Of a DNA stretch of 64,000 bases, positions 47,416 through 55,762 are shown piece after piece. Within the stretch, counting starts at the first letter, position 1, and every line of letters starts with the position of its first letter. The position numbers and the translations under genes were made by a program. The notes under the pieces were generated by a model. That model was given only the letters and a program-made list of their open reading frames with translations, had not been told where the DNA came from and did not search any database. This DNA is from Undibacterium sp. Jales W-56 (GTDB lineage Bacteria; Pseudomonadota; Gammaproteobacteria; Burkholderiales; Burkholderiaceae_D), in NCBI RefSeq assembly GCF_025548535.1, contig NZ_JAJLQW010000005.1:248001-312000 (forward strand), read 5' to 3'.

Positions 47416-48585
47416 CTAAAAAGTGCCTTGCAGCGATACAGACAAGAGTTTGGAATCGCCAAAGAAAGGGTAAGGATAAGTCGACTTGTCTTTCGAGATG
47501 TCGTATTGAACTTTGAGCGCCATATTTCTGCGGAAGTCCCAGCGCAATGACAGATATTGCGAGTCCCTGCCCTCGATAGGTTCCGCGACTGTGCGGTAGC
47601 GCGACATCGTGTACATCGGGGTCCATGCACCATACTGGTAACCAATCCCAAGCAGCGCGTATTTATACACGTTATTCAACCCCTTGGCGGCATCGATTTG
47701 CTCATAGCGATCGACTTCTGCCTTGATCAGCCAATTCTTGTAATCCATGTTGGCAGAAATACCCATAATCCGGGTGCCCTGATTGTCGATCAGGGTGGTG
47801 CGACTGCCGTTGCTATTGTCTTGCCAGAGGGTGTCCTTGTACCACATCATCATGCCGCGTACATCGAATACCCCGTTATTGGCTGCAACCGAAGTACCGA
47901 TGATATTTTTCCAGGACTCGTTGGTCGGCGTTGTGTAGTAAATCTGGGTATCGTAAGCGTCATTTTTTTGGGTATAGCCGCCAGTCCATGCGTGGAAAGT
48001 GGCGGCCCAATCCGATTGACCCAATTGCGTCCGATAACTGACATTGGCACCTTTGTAGGCATAAATAGGCCAGCCGTAGACATCTGGCGCAGGTCTGACC
48101 CATGGGTAGGCATAGCCTATGTAGAGAAAATCGCTGTAGTAATACAAGGGAATGCGGAATTTACCCGCCTGGAAAGTCCAGTTCGAATCAACCGATGGCT
48201 GCCAGGTGACATATGCCCAGTCGACCGTTGGACGTGATCCTTCATTGGGATTGAGCGCACGGCTGACGAGTTGCGCCGTTGCCGACAAATTCGGTAAAAA
48301 ATCCTTTTTTATCTGCACGCCGATCAGTGATTCCTGATCGAACTGAAAACCCTTTTCTTTTTCGTAGACGGCGGCATATTCCCAGCCTTGTATAGTGCAA
48401 GGGCAATTCCATTTTTGATACATCCATGGCGCACTGCTGCCCAATGCGGACCCGTTCAAGACTTTGGCGCCGGTCAGACTGTAGAAACCAGTCAGTTTCA
48501 GGGAGCCGTCCTCGGTGAGATCAATTGCAGCGGCACTACCAGCAAACAGCACAGGGAACACTGATGCCATGAGTAATTTCTTCAT
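47416..48585 (-). CDS. Outer-membrane porin-like protein
   Basis: A 389-residue protein with a signal peptide (residues 1-20) and a pattern of alternating short strands rich in Tyr, Trp and Gly that ends in a C-terminal Phe (SVSLQGTF), as required for beta-barrel assembly. It is probably a porin; a Cys pair (NCPCTIQG) near residue 60 is unusual for this class. It is 37 bases downstream of the PstS-like gene in the same direction, suggesting an oxyanion-related role. Confidence 0.8.
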   Translation of the reverse strand: MKKLLMASVFPVLFAGSAAAIDLTEDGSLKLTGFYSLTGAKVLNGSALGSSAPWMYQKWNCPCTIQGWEYAAVYEKEKGFQFDQESLIGVQIKKDFLPNLSATAQLVSRALNPNEGSRPTVDWAYVTWQPSVDSNWTFQAGKFRIPLYYYSDFLYIGYAYPWVRPAPDVYGWPIYAYKGANVSYRTQLGQSDWAATFHAWTGGYTQKNDAYDTQIYYTTPTNESWKNIIGTSVAANNGVFDVRGMMMWYKDTLWQDNSNGSRTTLIDNQGTRIMGISANMDYKNWLIKAEVDRYEQIDAAKGLNNVYKYALLGIGYQYGAWTPMYTMSRYRTVAEPIEGRDSQYLSLRWDFRRNMALKVQYDISKDKSTYPYPFFGDSKLLSVSLQGTF

Positions 48586-48622
48586 TGAATAGCCTCCAAA
48601 GGGGGAGAGGAAATAGCCGGGC

Positions 48623-49033
48623 TTAAGGTACTGTGGTGATGACTTTTACTGAGTCATCAACCGCCGATTTTTCGATATAACCGATTGCATTGACGTTTTC
48701 ACTAATTGCTTTTTTGACTTCAGCGCTCGTCTTATATTCTTTGGGCGGTTTTCCTTTTCCGGTAAAAACTATCCTTGACCAGATCGCCTGGACTTGAGCC
48801 GGCTCTTTTTCCAATACTTTTTTATAAAACTCAGCGCGGATCGGTGAGCTTTCAGCTTGTTCAACAGGGGTGAACAAGACCGATCCCCCTAGAAAGAATT
48901 GTGCTGCCTGGGCGGCAAACATTTTCGTTGCGGGATTTTGTGGATTCACCACAATGACCAGTTCTGCGAAGGCGGGTGTGGTGATCACCAATAACAGCAA
49001 TAGGTGGGCGATCAGGGAAAATTTCCGTTTCAT
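48623..49033 (-). CDS. PstS-like periplasmic phosphate-binding-domain protein
   Basis: A 136-residue protein with a signal peptide (residues 1-23) and a short PBP-like domain: FFLGGSVLFTPVEQAESSPIRAEFYKKVLEKEPAQVQAIWSRIVFTGKGKPPKEYKTSAEVKKAISENVNAIGYIEKSAVDD. It is about half the size of a full PstS and corresponds to one lobe. No ABC transporter genes are adjacent. It may serve as a ligand-binding partner for a sensor or for the porin. Confidence 0.8.
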   Translation of the reverse strand: MKRKFSLIAHLLLLLVITTPAFAELVIVVNPQNPATKMFAAQAAQFFLGGSVLFTPVEQAESSPIRAEFYKKVLEKEPAQVQAIWSRIVFTGKGKPPKEYKTSAEVKKAISENVNAIGYIEKSAVDDSVKVITTVP

Positions 49034-49390
49034 CTGAGTTCCTGTTATCTATGTTGAACCGCAAAAAGGAGCGATCGCTCAACTACCTATGCAACGCTGC
49101 ATTGACATACAAAAATCGGAAGACTGTACTGATGGGGTGACGGTGAAATTAAAATTTTTATCGCTGGTATCAGCATACTCCCAGGATTATTTTCCAGCAT
49201 TTTTTTAACGATGTTTGTCGTTTAAAAGGTACATTGCGTCCTGGTTCAAGTCAGAGCTTTGCAGGAACAGTTGTGGATTATTTTAGATGGTGTGATGAGT
49301 TTCAATTCAGTTGTGACGCAATCGTTGCGGTAAGTGCGTTTTTGCCAGGAAGGGCTATCCGGCGATGCCCCTCCTGGCAAATTCTATAGG
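49034..49390. other. Intergenic region
   Basis: I see no gene. It should hold the promoter of the PstS-like/porin pair. GAGCGATCGCTC (49071-49082) is a 12-bp palindrome of unknown use. A 13-bp stem (49342-49354 with 49368-49380) lies about 10 bases past the stop of the Ser/Asn/Gly-rich gene; its one non-Watson-Crick pair is G-U on the minus-strand RNA, so it belongs to that transcript. Confidence 0.5.
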
Positions 49391-50047
49391 TTAATCCTGG
49401 TTGCTATGATTGACTTCCGCATTGCCTGAGAAGGAAGCATTGGCGTTGCCCGATACGGATGCGGATGGGGGACTGGATTTCGCGACGGCATCCTGACCGT
49501 TACGCTGGCTATTGCTTGCAACGGCAGTGGACGTATCGTGACTATTCGCTACAGTGCCATTCGCAAAATTAGCGGTGTTGGCGGCCTGAGTTCTGGCGTT
49601 GCTTGTCGCTGGCTTACTTGTCTCCGATGCAGCCTTGCCAGTGTTCGACATGGTTTGTTCATGTCGCACTATTGAGCCAAGAGTGGCGCTGCCTGCGCCG
49701 CTGCTATTGCTGGAACCGGATGCTGACTGGCTGCTGGTGTCAGGCATGATGCCTGACATGATGCCGCCGGAACTGGCTGAATTAGCGTTGCCGGTGGACT
49801 TCCTTCCATTGCTTTCTGCCATGGCATCGGCGTTGTTGCTCAGATTGCCGGAGATATTTCTGGCGCTGCCAGTGAGACTATCCTGGCGGGTATGGCTGAT
49901 TGTCGCTTCTGGAAAAGACGACATGCCTCGCAAAGTTCCGCCCATGCCTCCGCCGATGGCGCCGCCTAAGATTCCGGCCTGGGAAGATAGGCTGATTGTC
50001 AAGCCTGTCAGTATGGCTGCGCAGCGTATGAATTTACCTGTAGTCAT
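49391..50047 (-). CDS. Exported Ser/Asn/Gly-rich low-complexity protein
   Basis: A 218-residue protein: signal peptide (residues 1-24, ending SSQAG), a Gly-rich stretch (ILGGAIGGGMGGTLRG), then a long polar region dominated by Ser, Asn, Ala, Thr and Gly with few charges. No known domain is visible, and the composition suggests an unfolded or surface/extracellular matrix protein. The start at 50047 has AAGGAGA upstream; the longer frame to 50197 lacks an export signal. It follows the subtilase gene by 164 bases. Confidence 0.8.
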   Translation of the reverse strand: MTTGKFIRCAAILTGLTISLSSQAGILGGAIGGGMGGTLRGMSSFPEATISHTRQDSLTGSARNISGNLSNNADAMAESNGRKSTGNANSASSGGIMSGIMPDTSSQSASGSSNSSGAGSATLGSIVRHEQTMSNTGKAASETSKPATSNARTQAANTANFANGTVANSHDTSTAVASNSQRNGQDAVAKSSPPSASVSGNANASFSGNAEVNHSNQD

Positions 50048-50211
50048 GATATTTCTCCTTAAGTAACCGCAGACTGCCTGCAGTATTGAAAGGAAAACGC
50101 CGCAGCCGGTTGATTTAATCCATCGATTTAAATTTTTTTTGAAATAGTGAGAGGCTTGCCCAGAGATGGTCTTGCCGCCGCATATCGATGCGACCAATTC
50201 AAATGAGCAGA

Positions 50212-51591
50212 TCAGCGAAAATCTTCAGGTTTAATTCGTAACGAGTTGCCTACTATGCCGTAACCAAGGTCTGGACTGGGTTTGCCCGTAACGCTTGTTT
50301 TTGCCTGGCTGATCAGATAGTCAATCGCTTTTTTTGCTGCGGCATTGTCGGGCGCAGACAATTTTTGCGCTAGCAGAGCTGCGACAATGGGGGAGGCAAA
50401 TGAGGTGCCACGCACTACCTGATACGGCGGTGAACCGATCGCGGCGGCCAGCATTTGGCTACCCGGCGCCGCAAACATGACTTGTGCGCCGCGTGCAGCT
50501 TCAGGCAGGACGCGTAATTTGGCATCCACTGCGGTGACGCCGATGACTCCCGGATAGCTGGCAGGGTATAGGGGCGGGGCGGCCGGCCCATCGTTGCCGA
50601 CTGCGGCTACCAGCAGATAGCCTTTGGCAAGCATGGATTTGATGATCCGCTCGAGATTCTGGTTTGCCGGACCCACAATGCTTAAGTTGATCACGGCGAC
50701 TTTATTCTGGGCTAACCAGGCCAGCGCTTCTATCAATTTGTCTAAGCTGCCGCCCGCTTCGCTACCGCAATAGATGTCGGCGCTATACAAAACTGCATCA
50801 GGCAGCACGCCGCTGAAGGGCGCGGCATGACCGATCATCAGGGACGCTACCGCCGTGCCATGCGGACTGGCAAGATTTTTGTTGCCGCAATCACGGCGTT
50901 TTATTTGCGCATCGCGAAACACCATGTGGCTGACATCAATTCCTGCATCTACCAGGCCAATTTTGGGTCTCACGGCATCGTCAGGCGTAGCTGCTTTAGT
51001 ATGATTGCCTGGTTTGATCTCGCCCTCAGTGAGTGAGGCAGATGCGAAGGTGGGACCGCTACCCAAATAAAGATGGTTGTAGTCGTAGATGCCTGCCTTG
51101 TCCAGGCTATGCAATAAATCAAGTGCAGCGGCAGTGGACAACGGTTGCGGTACTTGTAAAACCAGAATGGTCTCTGCCAGCGCTTCAAGCCGGATTTCTC
51201 TGACAACGCTAAACCCCGCTGCATGCAAGCTGATCAGTGCTTCTACAGAGGGCGACCAGGCGATAATTTCATGTTTTACGATTAACTCGCCTCGGGTATC
51301 GAGCTCGAATACTCCCGGATGCTCTCTTCTTAAACGATCGATCGTATTGAGACGCAGATTTTGTAAGGTCGCCACGTCCTCCAGTACGTCGTTGCGCACA
51401 AGTTGATCAAACCGGTTGCGCAGTATTTGCGTATTCAACGGGACTAACTGCCTGTCCGGCAAACTCAGCGGAGGGAGACGAAGTTGCGCCTCTGCAGGAA
51501 AGGCGGTACAGAGCAATACACAGAACAGGAGCCTGCAGGCCAAGCAGATGTTGCGGCGGCATCGTCGAAGAGGATAGGAGGAGATAGGCAT
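50212..51591 (-). CDS. Exported S8 (subtilisin-like) serine protease
   Basis: A 459-residue protease. A signal peptide (to about residue 35) is followed by a pro-region of about 170 residues and the catalytic domain with Asp215 (GLVDAGIDVSH), His244 (SPHGTAVASL), oxyanion Asn333 (AAVGNDGPAAP) and Ser397 (RGTSFASPIVAALLA). The triad is intact. It should act in the periplasm or outside the cell. It is divergent from an ECF sigma/anti-sigma pair, raising the possibility that it cleaves the anti-sigma factor. Confidence 0.92.
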   Translation of the reverse strand: MPISSYPLRRCRRNICLACRLLFCVLLCTAFPAEAQLRLPPLSLPDRQLVPLNTQILRNRFDQLVRNDVLEDVATLQNLRLNTIDRLRREHPGVFELDTRGELIVKHEIIAWSPSVEALISLHAAGFSVVREIRLEALAETILVLQVPQPLSTAAALDLLHSLDKAGIYDYNHLYLGSGPTFASASLTEGEIKPGNHTKAATPDDAVRPKIGLVDAGIDVSHMVFRDAQIKRRDCGNKNLASPHGTAVASLMIGHAAPFSGVLPDAVLYSADIYCGSEAGGSLDKLIEALAWLAQNKVAVINLSIVGPANQNLERIIKSMLAKGYLLVAAVGNDGPAAPPLYPASYPGVIGVTAVDAKLRVLPEAARGAQVMFAAPGSQMLAAAIGSPPYQVVRGTSFASPIVAALLAQKLSAPDNAAAKKAIDYLISQAKTSVTGKPSPDLGYGIVGNSLRIKPEDFR

Positions 51592-51785
51592 AATCAGATG
51601 GTAATATAAATAAGCATAGAGGGCTTTAAAGTGATTTTAGCCAGACGGGCTTGCATAAAAAAGCCTTGGTTCTATCATGGTTCGGCGACGATCAAACGAA
51701 GCAGCCGTGAATTTTCATCACCGTTTTTAATATAACGATTGAGCCAGGGAATAAATTCCCTCGCGCTGTCGTTTACTGAGTATCT

Positions 51786-52286
51786 ATGGATCAGACAGCT
51801 ACTAATATCCAGAACGAGATTGCCGCTTTGCTGCCGCGCCTGAGACGTTTCGGGCGTGCCGTTACACGACATCGCGAAGATGCTGACGATTTAGTGCAAA
51901 TCGCCGTGGAGAAGGCGCTTAACCGGACTGAGCAATGGGAGCCGGGCAGCCGGCTGGATAGCTGGTTATTCCGCATAATGAAGAATGCATGGATAGATGA
52001 AGTCAGGGGACGGGCAAGGCGCAGCGACATCCTGGCGCCGGAAGAAGCGGGAGAGCAGGTCGGCGCGGATCCCAGTGACGCCTATGTGCATCAGCTTGCG
52101 GTGCAAAAAGCGGTATCGATGCTGAACGACGACCAGCGCATGGTGGTCAGCCTGGTGCTGGTGGAAGGATTGCCCTACAAAGAGGCGGCTGAAGTCATGG
52201 ATATTCCGATTGGGACCCTGACTAGCCGCTTGGCACGCGCGCGCGAAACCTTGCAGTTGCTTTTATCGGATCCTGCGAATAAATAG
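51786..52286 (+). CDS. ECF (group 4) RNA polymerase sigma factor
   Basis: A 166-residue sigma factor with region 2 (RHREDADDLVQIAVEKALNR...SWLFRIMKNAWIDEVRGR) and region 4 (LVEGLPYKEAAEVMDIPIGTLTSRLARARETLQ). Regions 1 and 3 are absent, as in all ECF factors. The anti-sigma gene starts 8 bases after its stop. Targets are unknown; the divergent protease and Ser/Asn/Gly-rich protein genes are the natural candidates. Confidence 0.95.
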   Translation: MDQTATNIQNEIAALLPRLRRFGRAVTRHREDADDLVQIAVEKALNRTEQWEPGSRLDSWLFRIMKNAWIDEVRGRARRSDILAPEEAGEQVGADPSDAYVHQLAVQKAVSMLNDDQRMVVSLVLVEGLPYKEAAEVMDIPIGTLTSRLARARETLQLLLSDPANK

Positions 52287-52294
52287 AGGAAGTC

Positions 52295-53092
52295 ATGATG
52301 AGCTTTACAGATGAAATTTTAATGGCATATGCCGACGGTGAGCTCGATCTCCCGACCCGGACTGCAATTCAGGCGGCGCTTCTGCAGGATGCCGAGTTGG
52401 CAAAGCGGGTCGCTCAGCACCAGGCGCTGCGCGCGGACGTATTTGCCGCATTTGCACCGGTACTGAATGAGCCGATACCCGCTAGTTTGCAGTTACCTCA
52501 GGCAAGCATTCCGGCTGCCGGCAATAAAGTTGTCCAATTAAGTGATGTGAAGATCAAACATTCTGTTAAGACTCCTGGCAAGTCCTGGTCCTGGGTTGAG
52601 CTTGGCGGGCTGGCCGCGACCTTAATCGTGGGTGTTGCAGTCGGAAAATTTGGCTTGCAGGGAGATGCCACGATTCCTTCAAGCGGCGGCATGCTGGCTG
52701 CGGTGAATGGCCATGTCGCTGCAAGCGGGAAGCTGGCACAGGCTCTTACGCAGCAGCTTGCCAGCGCTCCTGCGTCTGAACATACAGTCAAAATCGGTGT
52801 CAGTTTTTTATCTAAGGAGGGTCAATTCTGCCGAAGTTTTGCGACAGAAAATGCATCGCAGAATCCCGGCTTGTCCGGCCTGGCATGCAAACAGAAAACC
52901 GGTACTGAGTGGCAAATAGCCGTGTTGGCGCAAACCCAATTGCCAGCCACTCCCGGCGCAGCATACCGACAAGCGTCGGCCGAGATGTCGCCCGTCGTAT
53001 TGCAGGCAATCGATCAATATATGGCCGGTCAAACTTTAGATGCGGCCGCAGAACGCGCCGCGCAGCAACAAGGATGGCAAATCAAACCGTAA
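52295..53092 (+). CDS. Transmembrane anti-sigma factor
   Basis: A 265-residue protein. A cytoplasmic N-terminal helical domain (MSFTDEILMAYADGELD...LAKRVAQHQALRADVFAAF) resembles anti-sigma domains but lacks the HxxxCxxC zinc motif. One membrane helix lies at about residues 101-119 (VELGGLAATLIVGVAVGKF). The C-terminal 145 residues would be periplasmic, with two Cys (FCRSF, LACKQ). This topology suits release of the sigma factor by proteolysis. Confidence 0.85.
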   Translation: MMSFTDEILMAYADGELDLPTRTAIQAALLQDAELAKRVAQHQALRADVFAAFAPVLNEPIPASLQLPQASIPAAGNKVVQLSDVKIKHSVKTPGKSWSWVELGGLAATLIVGVAVGKFGLQGDATIPSSGGMLAAVNGHVAASGKLAQALTQQLASAPASEHTVKIGVSFLSKEGQFCRSFATENASQNPGLSGLACKQKTGTEWQIAVLAQTQLPATPGAAYRQASAEMSPVVLQAIDQYMAGQTLDAAAERAAQQQGWQIKP

Positions 53093-53190
53093 TCCATCTT
53101 GGCTTTGGTGTGCGCATTTACGGGCAGGATGCTGAAAAATAGTTATTAAAAAATAAGCTTCTTGTTTCTTTGAGGTAATGTACAAGTCTT

Positions 53191-53232
53191 AGTGATTCGC
53201 CTACACTAAAAAAAATCACTGACATAGGCGAA
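53191..53232 (+). promoter_or_regulatory. Foldable 5' leader of the GAF kinase gene
   Basis: Two interleaved pairings are possible: AGTGATT (53191-53197) with AATCACT (53214-53220), and CGCCTA (53198-53203) with TAGGCG (53225-53230). The second covers the only AGG before the ATG at 53239. They could form a pseudoknot or two alternative hairpins. Tentative. Confidence 0.3.
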
Positions 53233-53238
53233 CGTTCA

Positions 53239-54675
53239 ATGACTACAGAAACCATGGGTGAAGCGCAGTTGGCGGAAGATTTGCGTCACGGGCAAAATAA
53301 ATTGCTGGAAATGATCGCGAGAGGCGCGCCATTGCAAGAGACCTTGGCGAGGCTGATGCAGCTCATAGAGGCGCAATCACATGGTGTGCTGTGTTCCGTC
53401 CTGTTATTGGATCAGGATGGGATTCATATCCGCAAAGGTGCTGGCCCCAGTTTGCCAGAATCCTATATGAATGCCCTGGACGGTTTTTCTATCGGACCCA
53501 CTGCAGGTTCCTGCGGAACGGCGATGTATCTTAAAAAGATGGTGATCGTCAAAGATATCACCACCGATCCCTTGTGGGCACCTTATAAGGCTTTAGTTGA
53601 ACCTTTCGGTTTCCGCGCCTGCTGGTCAACGCCCATCTATCTCAATAGCGATAAAATCCTGGGGACATTTGCGATGTACTATCGCGAAATCCGTGAGCCC
53701 GGTAAAGAAGACTTGAAGTTGATTGAGGTGGCGACCCACCTGGCGGGTATCGCGATCGAACGCACTCGTCGCGAAGAAGAATTAGATTTGCATCGCACTC
53801 ACTTAACTGAACTGGTGGCTGAACGTACTGCCGAGCTCTCCATGGCGAAAGAGCGGGCGGAAATCAGCAATATGGCATTGAGCAAAGCCAATCAGGAGCT
53901 TGCCAATGCCCTGAATAATTTAAGTATTACTCAAGAAGAATTAGTCCGGCGCGATAAGCTGGCGGCTTTAGCGGCTCTGGTCGCAGGCGTAGCGCATGAA
54001 TTGAACACCCCGATCGGCAATGGCTTAATGGTTGCCAGTACATTATCCGAGTTGACGCAGGAATTTGCCCACTCTTATCAGAGCGGGATAAAACGCTCGT
54101 CCCTGGCACATTACGTCGCAGAAGCGATGCAGGCCAGCGATATTTTGCAACGCAACTTACAGCGTGCTGCCGATTTGGTGAATAGCTTTAAGCAAGTCTC
54201 GATAGACGAAGCAAATTACAAACGTTCGACCTTTGTATTGGGGAATTTTGTGGCTGAGACTGTCGCTTCACTGAATGGGGCATTAGAAAAAAATGCGGTG
54301 CAACTGATGCAGAACTTACCATCGGGGCTAACGATCAATAGTTACCAGGGACCCTTGGCGCAAGTGTTGATCAACCTGATTAATAACTGCCTGATACACG
54401 CATTTGAGCAAACTGATCATCGAGTCATCGAAATCGCTGCCAGCATACATCCGAAGTGGATTAAGTTAAGTGTCAGAGACAATGGCAAGGGCATCCCTGA
54501 GAATGATCTGAAGCATATTTACGATCCATTTTTCACTACCAAACTCGGCGCCGGCAGTTCAGGATTGGGGTTGCATATCACGCACAACATCGTGACTTCT
54601 TTGTTGGACGGAAAAATCGATGTACAGAGCTCCTTGAACTCAGGCACCTGCTTTACCATCAGCCTGCCGATCTGA
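53239..54675 (+). CDS. Cytosolic GAF-domain sensor histidine kinase (orphan)
   Basis: A 478-residue kinase with no membrane helix. A GAF domain (about residues 25-175) with the segment GSCGTAMYLKKMVIVKDITTDPLWAPYK, a coiled coil (about 180-235), the phosphoacceptor His253 in VAHELNTPIGN, and ATP-binding boxes NLINNCLIHAF, DNGKGI and DPFFTTKLGAGSSGLGLHI. Its kinase core closely resembles that of the kinase at 45358-46995. No response regulator is adjacent. Confidence 0.92.
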   Translation: MTTETMGEAQLAEDLRHGQNKLLEMIARGAPLQETLARLMQLIEAQSHGVLCSVLLLDQDGIHIRKGAGPSLPESYMNALDGFSIGPTAGSCGTAMYLKKMVIVKDITTDPLWAPYKALVEPFGFRACWSTPIYLNSDKILGTFAMYYREIREPGKEDLKLIEVATHLAGIAIERTRREEELDLHRTHLTELVAERTAELSMAKERAEISNMALSKANQELANALNNLSITQEELVRRDKLAALAALVAGVAHELNTPIGNGLMVASTLSELTQEFAHSYQSGIKRSSLAHYVAEAMQASDILQRNLQRAADLVNSFKQVSIDEANYKRSTFVLGNFVAETVASLNGALEKNAVQLMQNLPSGLTINSYQGPLAQVLINLINNCLIHAFEQTDHRVIEIAASIHPKWIKLSVRDNGKGIPENDLKHIYDPFFTTKLGAGSSGLGLHITHNIVTSLLDGKIDVQSSLNSGTCFTISLPI

Positions 54676-54729
54676 ATGCCAATCGACAAAAGCGCGATGC
54701 GACTCCCCGCTGCGTTAAATAAAGACAAT

Positions 54730-55506
54730 TCAACGCGCAGTGAAGTGAGCCTGCAGAGCGCCTAGCTCACCGAAACGAATATGAATATCGGTATCTAGCG
54801 GCACCTCAAAGCTGGCAACATACGAGCCGGTAATGATCACCTGACCCGCGCGCAGAGCTTGCCCTTTGCCGCGCAAAAATTCTGCTAACCAATGCAAGGG
54901 GGCACGCGGATTCAGGTTGGGATGTTGCCCGTCGAATTGATGGATAAGCTGTCCGTCAGAGTGGATATCGATGTGCATTTGGTTAGCCGCACATGCCAGT
55001 ACGGGATCGACTTCGGGGCCGATATAAAGTCCTTGGTTTAATAAACCATCGGCTAAATTTTCAGCAAAACTGGCTTTTGCAGGATCAGAATAACGACTAT
55101 CAATGAGTTCCAGAGCAAGATGCACAGAGCCGATAGCCGCATCAAGCTCTGCTGCCATGTAAGGTTCGTTGCGCAGCGGCAGGTCATGTGCCAGGACGAA
55201 GGCCAGTTCAGGTTCTATGCGCACTTGCTGCGCTCTGCCCCAGACCGCACATGGGCTGCGATAAAATATCGTACTGGTATAAATGGGGGCGATGACCAGT
55301 TTACTGTCGCTTGGCGTGCCGCACTTCCATGCGTTGACGGATTCGCCCAGTTGCGTTGTGACCAGCGCCTGAATTGCCAGGGCGACCTCGGTGCTTACAG
55401 GCCGGCATGACTCAGGCAAGCGATTGCCTTGCATGCCGCTGCGCCTGCGTTCCGAGAGAATGGTCGCTGCTTTGACAATGGCGGCTGCATTAGGTAGAGA
55501 TGGCAT
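54730..55506 (-). CDS. 2-keto-4-pentenoate hydratase/fumarylacetoacetate hydrolase family protein
   Basis: A 258-residue protein of the MhpD/HpcG type, which hydrates 2-hydroxy-dienoates in the lower part of aromatic catabolism. Visible segments are WKCGTPSD, IEPELAFVLAHDLPLR (metal-binding Glu), ALELIDSRY, LNPRAPLHWLAEFLRGKGQALRAGQVIITGSYV and FGELGALQAHF. It stands alone, without other catabolic genes nearby, so the substrate is uncertain. Confidence 0.85.
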   Translation of the reverse strand: MPSLPNAAAIVKAATILSERRRSGMQGNRLPESCRPVSTEVALAIQALVTTQLGESVNAWKCGTPSDSKLVIAPIYTSTIFYRSPCAVWGRAQQVRIEPELAFVLAHDLPLRNEPYMAAELDAAIGSVHLALELIDSRYSDPAKASFAENLADGLLNQGLYIGPEVDPVLACAANQMHIDIHSDGQLIHQFDGQHPNLNPRAPLHWLAEFLRGKGQALRAGQVIITGSYVASFEVPLDTDIHIRFGELGALQAHFTAR

Positions 55507-55695
55507 GATGAATGGCGTGCTCAGGAATAGTAATGGGGCCTAAATAGAATTTACGCGCAACCGTCACAGCGGCGGCGTCTCTTCACGGATCTTCGTACGG
55601 TGTTCATCGACGCGCCGTGCCGGAACAATTTTGCATCAATCCCGCAAGGGAAAAGTCAATTGAGTTGACGCTGATGACCCACATTGGTAAGAGAC

Positions 55696-55725
55696 AAAAA
55701 AACCTGCAGACTTCACATCTGCAGG
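55696..55725 (-). terminator. Rho-independent terminator of prc
   Basis: The stem CCTGCAGA/TCTGCAGG (55703-55710 with 55718-55725) is followed on the minus strand by a run of seven T. It lies about 40 bases past the prc stop. Confidence 0.88.
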
Positions 55726-55762
55726 CAATTTGTATCGGCGTTGCGATCTGAACTGAATTCGA

